Origin: Siphonodentalium dalli
Taxonomy: Eukaryota; Mollusca; Scaphopoda; Gadilida; Siphonodentaliidae
NCBI GenBank assembly: GCA_032622095.1
Contig: CP136061.1
Span: 118,926,754-118,990,753 of the forward strand
Direction: 5' to 3'
Length of the DNA: 64,000 nt
The notes beneath the pieces were generated by a model that worked only from the letters and a program-made list of their open reading frames with translations, had not been told where the DNA came from and searched no databases. The position numbers were made by a program, and so were the translations under genes. Positions 1-10,925 of the stretch are shown here, piece after piece (the first letter of the stretch is position 1; the number at the start of each line of letters is the position of its first letter).

Positions 1-165
1 TTTCTTACATTCTTTAACAATTATAAATAATACTATATAATTTGTTAGGCCAATGCATTCTCTTATGTATGCGAGGCGACCTATGGTCGACTCGCATATA
101 TAAGAGATTGGATTGGCAAATGGTTTTAGCAAAATTTCAGGAAGCTCCAGTCATGAATGGGTTAA
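1..165. mobile_element. TTAA MITE family B, right part (cut by window edge)
   Basis: The window opens inside an element. A 69-bp near-perfect palindrome (49-117) is followed by an end reading CCAGTCATGAATGGGTTAA, the terminal pattern of the family B copies at 3694 and 41469. The spacer before the palindrome contains CTTACATTCTTTAACAAT, which is the reverse complement of the spacer found in family A elements, so this copy carries the same internal core as family A but has different outer ends. No coding capacity. Confidence 0.7.
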
Positions 166-591
166 CAAAAAGCAAACGGATACATTTCTGCTGTAAAATA
201 TATACAGGCTAAGCTTTCCTGAATGTCGATTGGGTGGCGTCAGGTGGGCAAAACACAACACATATTTGCCCAACGATCGCCAGTATTTGTGTTATTTCAC
301 TCTATAATGCGGGACCCGCGTTCAAATATTTTCGAATAATAAACACATTAGTCCAATTAGACGCTATACCTTGGGCTATAGTATATGTATGGAAAATCGT
401 TGGGAGCAATACTAACGGTTTTTATCTCCAAATGCTAGAACGGGTAAATGCAAGTATTTTGGAAGATGTTTTATAAACATTCAACATTGGCTCAAATAGC
501 TATTGGACATGATATATAGTTTACAAACAAGACACTGCAATATATTTTTGAGAATTTCTCGCAAACTGAGGAGTCTCATATAAATGGACCT
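166..591. other. Unassigned stretch
   Basis: No recognisable gene or repeat. An 80-codon open frame (234-476, +) has no motif I recognise and ordinary AT-rich composition; I treat it as chance. Confidence 0.5.
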
Positions 592-852
592 TTAACCCCC
601 TTTCTATACTAATTGATTCGCCGACATACATTGGAATGGTCTAGTATTAATTTGGAAGGTTGTGCTATAAAAATGAGCAGACGACAGGTAGACGGGCATA
701 TAGTTGATAATTATGTACAGATTCAGAAGGATTCCTATTCATTAGTGGGAAATGTCCAAGGTAAAAAGTTCAACAAACAGTCATATAATTATCTGAACAT
801 TTCCTGGGGAACTACTCGTCAATGAATATTTAATAAAGAAGGTGTTTACTAA
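592..852. mobile_element. TTAA MITE family C, degenerate copy
   Basis: Begins TTAACCCCCTTTCTATACTA and contains the family C landmarks seen in the intact copy at 53159: a conserved CATACATTGGAATGGTCTA block, GGGAAATGTCC, AGTTCAACAAACAG, GAACATTTCC and CTCGTCAATGA near the right end. The right TTAA has decayed to CTAA. An open frame inside (613-825) is a repeat shadow. Confidence 0.65.
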
Positions 853-1159
853 CCATTTTGATTATTGAATTTTCAATTGTTATGTTACATGTGTGTTATG
901 AAATCGATGTTATCTTTATCACGTATTTTCCATTTATTGAATATACGGATCATGTAAATTTCCATAAATTTGGAATACACATGGTATTTTGAACACGTAA
1001 ATGTGGAAGAATACGTGTCTGTAAATCCCACGTAACTCACAATGGAAATTTACGTGATCGGTATATGGCGTAAATACATTTAATGGAAAATACGTGGCGT
1101 TTACATGAAATTAAATTCCAAATTTGGTGTAATGGTACGAGAAAGACAGCATGCGAAAC
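853..1159. repeat. Cluster of inverted AAATTTCCAT/ATGGAAATTT repeats
   Basis: Around 945-1062 a segment CGGATCATGTAAATTTCCAT is mirrored by ATGGAAATTTACGTGATCGG, and several TACGTG words recur. This looks like a decayed fold-back element; boundaries are unclear. Confidence 0.4.
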
Positions 1160-2420
1160 TCGGACAACTAACAAGACAATTACATTCATTGCGCGGTTGT
1201 TAGGAGGAACGGTGGTGTGCATGGCCCTTATCCTGTGGCACATGTCGCGAGTTAACATCTCTCTCAGACGCGAAGCCTCCCACACATGAACCATGGCAGA
1301 CAGTAGTGACACAGTCAGACCACATGCGGTCCTGTTCCCCAGTGTGTGCAATCTTTGGCCGGAAAAGTATTTTTAAACTATAGTTTTTTCGAAGCTCACA
1401 CGGGAATGACGATAATGCCGGTGGTGTTCGTGATGATCATGGTGGCGGTGGTGATGGTGATCGCGATGGTGATGATCCTGATGGTAATGATGATAGTGGT
1501 GTTGATGGTGCTGATTATTATGATTAAGAAGAAGAGTATGCTTCTAGTGTTGCTACTGACTGTGATAAAACAACGACGATATATGAGGACAATGACCGAA
1601 GAGAAAATCGGACAGAATTACGTTCATTGCGCGGTTGTTACGATGAACGATGGTGTGTCTCTTATCCTGCGGCGCATGTCTCGAGTTAACATCTGTCCCA
1701 GACGCGAAGCCACACATGGGCCATATCAGACAACAGTGACACAGTCGGACAACCGGCTATCATGTTCCAAAATATGTGCAATATATGGCTGAGAAAGTAC
1801 AGTGTTTCGAGGCTTACACGAGAATGGCAATACTGATGATGGTGGTGTCGAGTTAACACCTTCTGTCACGGACACAAAGCCACACACGCACCACGTGTTT
1901 CGGCAGTGGCACAGTCGGACCGTGGGTATACGTTTTAAAACTATAGTCTTTCGAAGCTCACATGCGAACGCAGATAATGCTGGTGGTGTTCATGATGATG
2001 ACGATGATGACGGTGGTGATGGTGATGGTGATGATCATGATGATAATGTTTTGGTGGTGATAGTGGTGATTCTGATTCAGGAGCAGAAGAAGATGATGAT
2101 GATGCTGATGATAATATTGTTGCTACTGACTGTAATAACACAACGACGATATATGAGGACAATGACCGAAGAGAAAATCGGACAGAAGACAATTACGTTC
2201 ATTGCGCGGTTGTGTGGCTCCTACCCAACGGCGCATGTCTCGAGTTAACATCTTCTGTTCCAGACGCGAAGCCACACATGGGCCATGTCAGGCAGCAGTG
2301 ACACAGTCGGACAACCGGCTGCCATGTTCCACAATATATGCAATATATGGCTGGAAAAGTATCTGCGTTAAAGCTATATTTTTTCGAAGCTCACACGAGA
2401 ATTTCCCATTACCATAAGTG
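1160..2420. repeat. Degenerate tandem block of about 440-575 bp units with GAT/GAC-rich tracts
   Basis: Three related units restart at CATTCATTGCGCGGTTGT-like sequence near 1181, 1621 and 2196. Each continues with a CATGTCTCGAGTTAACATCT-like block, CAGACGCGAAGCC, a GACACAGTC block, ATATATGGC and TTCGAAGCTCACACG. Between units lie GATGATGGTGGTGAT-type trinucleotide-rich tracts (about 1405-1545 and 1980-2110). In one frame the tracts would encode Asp/Glu/Ser-rich peptide, in others Met/Val-rich peptide; the frames are interrupted and change between units, so I do not call a gene. It could be a low-complexity coding relic or simply a microsatellite-bearing transposon fragment. Confidence 0.65.
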
Positions 2421-3405
2421 CCTTCTGCCTCATTACCTCCATTCGAACGGCGCGGAAATTCTTAAGCAATTGGAAGCAAGTAATTGTCTTTAATCAACAA
2501 TTGGTCGGTGTCGGGGCACTGATAGGCCCGGAACAAATTAATTTGTAGTGTAAACGGTGAAATATTATATCCACTGATCGATATAGACGCGTTCGGATTT
2601 GGTTCCCGTGACAAATCTGTCATCGTCAGCCGGCGGCTCGCTGGATCTGAGAACGCGGCTCTGTCTGTCTGTCTCGCTGCTTTGCTTGCAGGCGCAGACT
2701 CGCTATTCGGTACAACAGAATTCATTACCTCCGTATTTTAATCCGATTGGCAAAACATATATCGGGGAAAACTTAATTCCCTTATGATATATACATATAG
2801 CCAGTAGGTGTTCCAGCTCCATCTTTGGAATGTGTGATCTTAGTGAATTTTTTATATATATTTGATAATTTTGTGGAGACACAGACACATAGCGTGGACA
2901 ATTTCTCATGTCATTGATTGAGATGGTACGGCAGACTGTGCTGCCACCATGCGGCGTGATCAGCGTTTGGCCAAAACAATAAGGTCTTAAAATATATACG
3001 TCATCTGAATACATCACATATTTAAGATAAATATTTTGTTGTATTGTATGTGGAAGGGATATTTCGGCTAGTCAAATTAAAAAAAAAAGGCCAAAGTATT
3101 TAAGGTCAAGGCCCCAATTTATTGCAAAAAACTTACTCCCCGATTCCATGACGTGTTTTTGAAGTATAAAACGGGTCCCGATATCTGGTTAAATAATGAA
3201 AATAATCTTTTAACATAAATTTAAAACTTACTATCTGAAAAATGTAAGTAAAATCCAAAGTTTGATAGGATCATCATCAGGATAGTATGGCAGAATGCAG
3301 ATTCAGATTTAATCCAACAATATCCCGACAGGATCGGAGCGACAAAGCGGATGGAATTTCCCATTCACCAACCGACTTCGGCCGAAATGTTCGACAGTAG
3401 CGGAA
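2421..3405. other. Unassigned stretch
   Basis: No gene or repeat recognised. Short opposing open frames near 2462-2787 overlap one another and lack recognisable motifs. Confidence 0.45.
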
Positions 3406-3409
3406 TAGC

Positions 3410-3575
3410 TGGACATTTCAGACCAAAATACGTTGTAATTGCTCTAATATATAGTTCGAATTTCCAACCAGCTGCTATTTTGAGTGACATTTGGTGTTTT
3501 AGATGAATAGTTTTGGACAACTTTTCGGACTGAAATGGCCACCAATTGGAAAATGTCCAGCCATAGGGGGTGTTA
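3410..3575 (+). repeat. Dispersed repeat J
   Basis: Shares an ordered set of words (GAATTTCCAACCAG, TTTTAGA, GGACTGAAATGGCCA, TTGGAAAATGTCC) with segments at about 14205, 32395, 37380 and 56375. No ORF. Probably an old transposon fragment of unknown class. Confidence 0.6.
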
Positions 3576-3693
3576 GGTTATAAATTGAAGCAGTTGAAAA
3601 GCTTGAGGTATCAGTCGAAACAATCCATCACATGATGTGGGTAAAACGGAATTTTCCGGACTTGTTCGTGAGGGTTCCTCTGAAAATTACAAA

Positions 3694-3943
3694 TTAACCC
3701 TTTCGTGACGGGTGATGCGCTGGTGCAGCATGAAAGATCATGTGCCAGAGCACTCTCTTATATATTCGAGTCACCCGTAGGGAGCCTCGCATATATACGA
3801 GAATGCATTGGCTTACAAGGTCAATGTAAATACTGTTATGCCAATGCATTCTCTTATATATATATGCGTGGCTCCCTATGGTAGAATGCATTGGTACAGG
3901 GTTTTCGCAAAAAATCAGGTAGCTCCAGTCATGGAAGGGTTAT
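3694..3943. mobile_element. TTAA MITE family B
   Basis: Ends read TTAACCCTTTCGTGAC and GTCATGGAAGGGTTATAA, imperfect inverted repeats at a TTAA target (right copy decayed to TTAT). A subterminal TGCGCTGGTGCAGCAT block recurs near the ends of the copies at 36471 and 41700. Inside, from about 3741 to 3901, is a decayed version of the double-palindrome core. No coding capacity. Confidence 0.75.
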
Positions 3944-4903
3944 AACAGCCACTTCAATGTAGAATCGTTAGTCGCGTCCCCGGTGCAAGCTTGTTGACCT
4001 CGAAGTGCTATCTAACTTTTCCATTCGTGGGTAGTTTATTGAAGTTATAGTGTGTATTGCAATGATCTCTCACCACCGCATTTATACATGCGTGTATCAG
4101 TCACCAAATATATGTATGAAGTTAGCCAGGTTTAAATTGTAACTTGTAACGTGTGTTGCCATTGCCAACCCGTTAAGAAATGTATGTCTAATTGTTAACA
4201 TACGAAACTTACAGCAGATTGGAATAATCAAATATTCTGATAACGAATGAGCAACCAACGCTGCACATGCGGTGGGAGAGTGGGATTTCCTTACGCGGAA
4301 CGATCTTATTTTGATTGGAAATAATTAAGCGTATCAGTGGTCGCACTGTTGCAGCCTGTTCGAACCACCCGGATATTATATCCACGTTTCGCTAGACATA
4401 TACGTTGGTCGGTAACTTTTAACGGTAGGTTTGACGACGTAAATCGTGTGACTGTTCCTGCCATGTGCATCTCCATAGCAATGCCATGCATAGTCAGTTA
4501 GTAACACACGTATTGTGGCTGAACCCGGGGTTATTATATGTGACTCACATTCGCTTTTGTCGCTGCCTTTAATATGTCTGTGGGTCAGTGCATCAATAAG
4601 CCAATCTGATCAATGAGCCGATATCATATACTATGCAGCAGATTCTAGTTGCACAGTGATTTGGAATACAAATTCAATTTGGATAGATCAAATGACTTCC
4701 GTTACTGCCTATTAGCTCTCCGGTTAATGATGTTTGTTCACTGTCTGTAATATCCGAGGTACATAAGACATCCCGATTATCATCCGCCGTTACGTCACGC
4801 ACATGCAACGACCAATCGTGGTTCCAGTAACGCTGAATTGGTTCTTATTCCATTATTTCGAGAATATTTTTTTTACCAAGGTTCACTGAAATTGACATTT
4901 TAT
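3944..4903. other. Unassigned stretch
   Basis: No gene, RNA or repeat recognised. A 61-codon minus-strand frame (4306-4491) has no recognisable motif. Confidence 0.45.
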
Positions 4904-5330
4904 TTAACCCTTTACATACTAAATGGATTCTCCCAATCAGTGTAAAAAGTCTACATCGGAATGTTCTACTATTGATTTGGAGGAATGTGAACGTGATATA
5001 AAACCAGACGACTGATAAATAAAGTGCAGAAGGCGCCCTATTTATTGAGGGAAATGTTCAGATAATAATTTGAAAAAAGACCTGTCTGAACATTTCATAT
5101 GGGATGTGAATTTCCCTTTGAAAGTTTATTTAGGATATTGACAATTAAAGGAACCCAAGGCACTCACATTGGGTAAATGTGCAAAAAAATATATAAGTCT
5201 CTAAAACATTACTACTAAGAAGAACATGGAGAAATATATCAACTTTGTGCTTATATTCATTATTAATAACTCTCAATTAACGAAATGATGCAACTACTCA
5301 TCAGTGATGCTTTAGTATACAAAGGGTTAA
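4904..5330. mobile_element. TTAA MITE family C carrying an internal insertion
   Basis: Bounded by TTAACCCTTTACATACTAAA and GTATACAAAGGGTTAA, the family C ends, both with TTAA. It is longer than the 250-bp copy at 53159 because about 190 bp (roughly 5107-5294) is inserted between the GAACATTTC block and the CTACTCATCAGTGA block. That insertion is also found alone at 7907-8110. The right TTAA (5327-5330) is shared with the next element. Confidence 0.8.
5107..5294 (+). repeat. Repeat K, copy 1 (inserted in family C)
   Basis: GTGAATTTCCC, TTTAGGATATTGACAATTAA, AGTCTCTAAAACAT and AGAACATGGAGAAATATATC occur in the same order at 7907-8110. Its absence from the other family C copies shows it arrived later. 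Class unknown. Confidence 0.7.
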
Positions 5331-5717
5331 CCCTTTACCCAACAGAACGGCCCTGTGCCAATGCATTCTCTTATATATGCGAGTCGACCATAGGTCGCCT
5401 CGCATATCTAAGAGAATGCATTGGCTTAACACATTAAAAATTATAAAATTGTTAAAGAATGTAAGAAAAAATGGTAAAACAATATTTTTTTTTAGGCCAA
5501 TGCATTCTCTTATATATGCGAGGCGACCTATGGTCGACTCGCATATATAAGAGAATGCATTGGCACAGGGCATAACTGTAACCATCACAATGTGGTCAAT
5601 GAGCCGGTTCCAATGATATCCATATTTGTATGGTTTGATTGAGACAGACCCAAGATAATTTTGGCTGTTGCAGCTTTATTTGGCCGTTTTTGGCCGGTTT
5701 GTTGGGTAAAGGGTTAA
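5327..5717 (+). mobile_element. TTAA MITE family A, copy 1
   Basis: Outer ends are TTAACCCTTTACCCAACA and its reverse complement TGTTGGGTAAAGGGTTAA, an 18-bp perfect terminal match including the TTAA. TTAA target plus a CCC-starting inverted repeat is the hallmark of piggyBac-type elements. The core (5351-5570, from CCCTGTGCC to GGCACAGGG) holds two 69-bp palindromes (5357-5425 and 5496-5564) that are reverse complements of each other. Right subterminal GGCCGTTTTTGGCCGGTTTG is repetitive. No coding capacity; non-autonomous. Confidence 0.9.
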
Positions 5718-6005
5718 CCAGTTTGGACAAATATTGTTTTGTTTATGTGATTTCAAAGTTATCGTTTGGTTAATAAAATGAAGGATACGTTTTATAGTTC
5801 GCAGCACCCAAGTCGGCAGCGAAATGGAGTTCCGTCAGTGTCGACCGCGAAAATTAACAAATCATATATATCAATTTCAACGCAATCATTGTCTCGAAAT
5901 TCATTAACCAAACGACAATTTGGAAATCACACTAACTAAATCTGATTTACCCAACATGTGAACGTGGGTAAAAAAAATGTTGGATAAATCGCCCAAGTTG
6001 CAAAA
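5718..6005. other. Unassigned stretch
   Basis: Nothing recognised apart from AT-rich sequence. Confidence 0.45.
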
Positions 6006-6262
6006 CAGAGTTCAGTCCCCTCGCTATATACGTTATGTCTGAAAGCTGTCGGCATGTGTATCTCCTTAATTAATTCTAACATTTTTATTGAAGTGTTTTT
6101 GTCAGATACAATTCATTCTGTTCAAATTAATATGGACAGTTCAGTTTCTCAGAATAATGCAGAATGAATTGTACAAAAGTCTCAAATAAATAAATGTGAC
6201 ATTTCTCAACATTACGTGTAGGTGCGGGCAGCGGTAAGTCCTGCGTAGGGGACTGAACTCTG
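6006..6262. mobile_element. Fold-back element, family I
   Basis: Begins CAGAGTTCAGTCCCCTCGC and ends with its near-perfect complement GCGTAGGGGACTGAACTCTG. A second inner inverted pair (ACAATTCATTCTG / CAGAATGAATTGT) lies at about 6108 and 6160. The CAG start is hAT-like but no target duplication is clear. The same terminus reappears at 42641-43230, where another element has landed in it. Confidence 0.65.
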
Positions 6263-6955
6263 CATGGAGCCTACAAATCTCCACACGTTTGCAAATGATG
6301 CTCCATTCGAGTTTACACTAAATTGGTCTAAATTATAGATCCGTCAGATTATTTTGGGTACGTTTACATGCAGGGTGGCAATTATGAAGGAAATTCACCA
6401 TAGAGGGCTGAAGTGTGCTAGATCTATGATCAACTAACTAGCTATAAACATCACATGCCCCACCGTTTGTTATATGTATGGCAGTGCAATATATGTAATC
6501 CACTAAAGGGGTACTGTACACTAAATCCGGCCATTTTTGGGACCATCTACTTTTATACTGAACATTACATATGCAACAAATGAATGAATTTGAGTTCAAA
6601 ATCACTGAAAACATTATTATTCCCATATTAGAAGATTATAATATTCTTTTCGACGACCTTGGCCGTTTACATAATGCCATACGCGGTGGTCTGTCGATAT
6701 GGGTCACGCTTAGAACTTAACCCCAACTTGAACTTGACCTATATATATAGTCTATACATGTGCCAAATTCCACGCTTTACTCCATCTTAGACAACCCCAT
6801 CAGCTAAAGCCCACTATGCCTGACTACGCAAGAATTAAATGGAAAGACATTGGAACATCCGACGTAAATAATAGCAGATTGGTGATGTTGATCCGGCGTA
6901 TAATAAACCTCTGTTAGTGGAAGGTAATGTATGGCTTTCATGGAGGGATAACACT
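6263..6955. other. Unassigned stretch
   Basis: No gene or repeat recognised. Confidence 0.4.
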
Positions 6956-6959
6956 CTAG

Positions 6960-7240
6960 CCCATTATTAGATCATGTCATGATTCTCTACTCTGGTTAAC
7001 GCTCGTGTAGATCATATTCCACCTGTACAAAGCCGACCCCCCCCCCACCAAAACAAAACAAAAAACTAGCTCTATTTTAATTTTATTTACAACACACACA
7101 TGAATAGAACAATATCAGTAACATACCATTGGACATATTATATACTGCTGGGTTGCATGGCTCTACTGGGCTGTTTTCCTGCCGCCGCCCCCCCCCCACC
7201 AAAAACAAAACAAAACACATGACCACTAAAGCTCCTATAT
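6960..7240. repeat. Fold-back arm relic and poly-C/CAAAA segments
   Basis: 6960-7025 matches the left arm of the fold-back at 7246 (TCTCTACTCTGG, TAACGCTCGT, GATCATATTCCACC). Two poly-C tracts followed by ACCAAAACAAAACA (about 7040 and 7185) form a separate direct repeat. Confidence 0.55.
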
Positions 7241-7245
7241 TAGTT

Positions 7246-7766
7246 TAGATCATGCCCTGAGTCTCTACTCTGGCTAACGCTCGTAGAGATCATATTCCAC
7301 CAGTAAAAAATCTTGGAACTTTTTGAAGTTTTGACAGATAACATTATAAGTCGAACATAACACGGGGAATATATTTCTTAGTTATGATGTGTTCCTTAAT
7401 AATTTACTTCACTGTTGCTGAAGGTCCCACATCAAAATTTCACGGACTTAAGCGAATTTGTGAGCGATTTTGCTTCGCGTTGCTGACAATTATGGCATTT
7501 ATCATGGGTAAATAATTCAATGTTTATTGCAATATCGGCTCACAAAAGTCACAGAAATGCATGAAATTTTGAGTTGGGACATTCAACTATAGTGTAGTAC
7601 ATTATTAAGGAGCATGTAATATCTAAGAAATATATACCCCGCGTTATAATTGTTTCCAATGTATAAGGTTCCCTGTCAAAACTTCAAAAAGTTCCCAGGT
7701 TTTGTACTGGCGGAATATGATCTATATACGGGCGTTAGCCACAGTAGAGATGCATGGCATGATCTA
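7246..7766. mobile_element. Long fold-back element
   Basis: Left arm (from TAGATCATGCCCTG) and right arm (ending GGCATGATCTA) are imperfect reverse complements over roughly 220 bp each, with about 100 bp between. Paired landmarks include CTTTTTGAAGTTTTGACAG / CTGTCAAAACTTCAAAAAG and CCTTAATAATTTACT / ACATTATTAAGG. Single-arm relics occur at about 6960, 12470, 16665 and 46905. No ORF; class unknown. Confidence 0.75.
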
Positions 7767-7906
7767 GCCCAATATTTCTTCTACCATATATCCTGGCGCT
7801 AACCAAATCGCCCCATACACTGCCAGCATATATAATCAAGAATTCGGGTTTTTAGTGTGGAAATAGTCATTAGAGATGCTATTCCTGAAATGAAGTTTAA
7901 ATGAGC

Positions 7907-8110
7907 ACAAAGTGAATTTCCCCTTGCAAGTTGATTTAGGATATTGACAATTAAAGGGACCCTAGACACTCACAGTGGGTCAATGTATCAAAATATAAAA
8001 GTCTCTAAAACATCACCGCTGAGAAGAACATGGAGAAATATATCAACATTGTTCTTATATTCATTATTTGTTCATGCACAGTTCTCAAATAACGAAATTA
8101 TACATGTTGA
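7907..8110 (+). repeat. Repeat K, copy 2
   Basis: Matches the insertion inside the family C element at 5107-5294. The 60-codon frame at 7944-8126 lies within this repeat and is not a gene. Confidence 0.65.
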
Positions 8111-8540
8111 AACCATTGTCATGTAAACAATTATTTTCCAGTGATTTGTCAACAAAGATCGCTAAGTTAAAATATCGTTAAATGCTTTCACTTTTTCTAA
8201 TGTTTACCGTCAAGTGTTGATTAAACTTTGGTATCTTATTAGACTAAATTGTGATGGTTTTGACATACTAAATATCGTTCTTGGCGAGTTATTAATAAAT
8301 GAAAATAAGAACAAAGTCATTCTATTATCTTTTCCAAATTTTCATGTTATTTGTTTATATTTTCATGTTAGTTGTTTATATTATTTCGTATGAACCCACT
8401 TTGAAGGCATTGAGTCCCACATTGTGCACACTTTGGCCAAAATTGAGCCTTATTTCGCGTCAGTTTCAAATAATTTGTTTGACCTATACAAGTTTGTTAA
8501 CGAACCACCCCAATTCTCCACTTCTGTTGTACTCATATAT
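8111..8540. other. Unassigned stretch
   Basis: AT-rich. A 116-codon plus frame (8299-8649) runs out of unique sequence into the SINE head and TA microsatellite; its hydrophobic start has no recognisable domain. I do not support it as a gene. Confidence 0.45.
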
Positions 8541-8542
8541 CG

Positions 8543-8640
8543 AAGGAGCCCCCGGTGGCTCAGTTATTAAGTTGCATGGCGCATTGGGCCAAAATAAGCT
8601 ACATGCGCATATGTATTATATATATATATATATATATATA
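8543..8640 (+). mobile_element. tRNA-derived SINE head running into (TA)n
   Basis: GGAGCCCCCGGTGGCTCAGTTATTAAG resembles the 5' part of a tRNA-like promoter, with TGGCTCAGT as an A-box-like word (shown here only in pieces: GGTGGCTCAG, TTATTAAG). The body is lost; sequence passes into a TATATA tract (about 8612-8640). The 3' tail type expected of such a SINE is seen at 58533-58795. Confidence 0.5.
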
Positions 8641-8970
8641 AAAGAGTAGGATATATCTGTCCGTCCGTCTGTCGGTATGTCCGGAGTTTTCTCCCAGACC
8701 CCTAGACAGATTTCAATCAAATTTGGTGTGGTGACGCAGGGTACCATGGCGGAAGTTATAACGGCGTTAATTTTCAAAAATTTGATTAAAAAAACTAATT
8801 ATTTTAAAAAATTGTTTAAAGGATCAAAATGTGCGCGAATCACACAAAGTGGACGCCTCTGTCTAAGGTTAACATGTACGCGAGAAGCGCACACAGGTTC
8901 GCAAACCCGTCCGACCTCGAATAAAAGCTCCCGATTGGAGCCTGTCTCAACCAGTTTGTCTATATTTTAA
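8641..8970 (+). repeat. CTGTCCGTC-type repeat L, copy 1
   Basis: AAAGAGTAGGATAT, CTGTCCGTCCGTCTGTC, GGAGTTTTCTCCCAGACCC, CAAATTTGGTGTGGTGAC and GTTATAACGGCGT in order. The next copy follows directly and an inverted copy lies at 11630-11790. The 97-codon frame 8677-8970 lies inside it. The microsatellite-plus-conserved-core layout resembles the MINE class of small repeats, some of which are thought to be Helitron-related. Confidence 0.65.
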
Positions 8971-9095
8971 AGAGTAGGATATGTCTGTCCGGAGTTTTCT
9001 CCCAGACCCATTGACCGACTTCAACCAAATTTGGTGTGGTGACTCGGGGTACCATAGCGGGTGTTATAACGGCGTAAGTTTTTTAATCTGTTTGT
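8971..9095 (+). repeat. Repeat L, copy 2
   Basis: Direct second copy: AAAGAGTAGGATATGTCTG, TTTTCTCCCAGACCC, CAAATTTGGTGTGGTGAC, GTTATAACGGCGTAAG. Truncated on its right. Confidence 0.65.
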
Positions 9096-10500
9096 TTTAA
9101 AAAACGTTACTGAAAAACAAAAACATTTTGCTAAATTGAGCAAGGAGTTTCAATCTAAATAAAAACATACATTTATGCGATTGTGGTGTAGAAATGGGCC
9201 ATAGTAACATTGCAAGTCGCATAAGAGTTTCAAATAACGGAATTTGGAATAATGGAATTTCGTCTTCCAAATAATATATTCGTTGAAACAAATATATAGG
9301 TCGCACATGCATATAGTACAAGCATGCGTTTGTCTTCTGGGGAGTATACGATCGACTCTTCTTGCAAAACGAGACTTCCTGGTTCACAAAAGAAGCAATT
9401 TCTCTAACAAAACGGATCCTATATACTTGAACTAACGAACCACAGAATTTATGGTTGCATGCTTAATAGAAAATGAGGGGGATAAATTGTTCACTTCAGT
9501 AATTTTCTCTGATGCATATGAAATCTGTATAAAATATATAATGCATTTATCGACCTTCTATGGTCCATAGCACACACAAACGTACAAGGACTAGATGCAA
9601 TTTGAGACTTGAAGCGAGCACAGTTCTTCCATTATGCATGTATGATTGACTAACTTGGAAAGTTACACACAAAGCAAAGGACTATTCGTCAGAGATGGGA
9701 TTCCTCGTGGACGTGGAGCTGGTGTTCCTCTGCCTTCTCACATCCAATATATTCAACAGCAGTTGAATCATTTTAGACTCAAAATAACGAATGTTACGTA
9801 TCCGACTAATATTGAGTGAGGAATATCTCGTTTAATTGAATTCGATGCCTGCACGTATAACCTAGATGGGAAATGACTGGCATAAATATACATGTGTGTT
9901 TGTGTGTGCGTATATATAGTGGTACATGTATATACCATATTGCTGGCAGAAATACGGCAAAATATTATCACTGCATGTTTCTCATTCACCACACCAGAAA
10001 GCCTCTAAATGCGGACCAAAAACTACCAATCTGATTAAATACACACCCGATACTTCGCAATACGACCTTAAGTATATATTCAACTGAGATATACTTCATC
10101 AGCAATGTTAGCAGTTATATTATGCATTGTGTTCCCGCATTAAAATCTTCAAGGGTGGCCCAGCCATTGTTCACACCTAAATCTCGAAAGCAATGAACGT
10201 CATAAAATTACATACTGCAACAATGAGACATTCGCGAAGTTACAACCGCGAATTAATGCATCCTGCAAAAAGTCTAACCGATACGCAATATAGCTACATG
10301 CCGTACATTTTCAATCATATCTCCTAAAATAACTCGCATATTGTGAAACCAAAATATGTTGTTCCCTCCATTAACACGACCAGATCAGCGTAGCAGTAAA
10401 CAACCATAGGGCGTAATAACGGTGGCAATACGAAATACATCGGATTGTTTCTGAATATCGAACGCGCAGCTGTTCAATGGTATTTGTTCACTCAGACTGA
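9096..10500. other. Unassigned stretch
   Basis: No gene or repeat recognised in about 1.4 kb. Minus-strand frames at 9097-9387 and 9768-9992 lack motifs; the latter spans a GTGTGT/TATATA simple repeat near 9900. Confidence 0.4.
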
Positions 10501-10504
10501 GCAA

Positions 10505-10925
10505 TAAGAAAATGGGCCAAGTACATGTATATTCAACACCGCGATTACTTTCGCGGGGAGCCAAAAATATAACAAAACACATGTGACTGCAATATGCGGG
10601 GGTTTACTTGTATGGGAATCACAAATATGGATAACCATGCGTACACGTGCTAGTGCTAGGCAAGGGTTATACTTACGCGGGTGACCACAATGTACCAATC
10701 ACCTGCGAGCGATAGACAATTAGCGATTACTTAAGAGCACAACAGAAATAGACCAAGCACGTGCATGCATACGAGCAGTCGCCAAGGGGTTGCTTATGCG
10801 GAAAACAAAAATGGACCAAGCACGTGCGACGTCAATGGGTTGCTTTGGAGAATAACATAAATGGCACAACACACGTGCGATCGGTCGGCAAGGGATTACC
10901 TACGTCGAAAAATAAATGGACCAAG
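10505..10925. repeat. Degenerate ~60-bp tandem repeat with E-box-like sites
   Basis: About eight decayed units, each with an AAATGGACCAAGCACGTGC-like block followed by a TTGCTTATGCGG-like block. CACGTG or one-mismatch versions sit near 10575, 10644, 10757, 10818 and 10871. Old minisatellite by sequence divergence. Confidence 0.6.

Noticed and set aside
5357-5425. 69-bp palindromes as microRNA precursors
   Set aside because: Very tight central loop, almost perfect complementarity, and location within every copy of MITEs make a conserved microRNA gene unlikely without small-RNA data.
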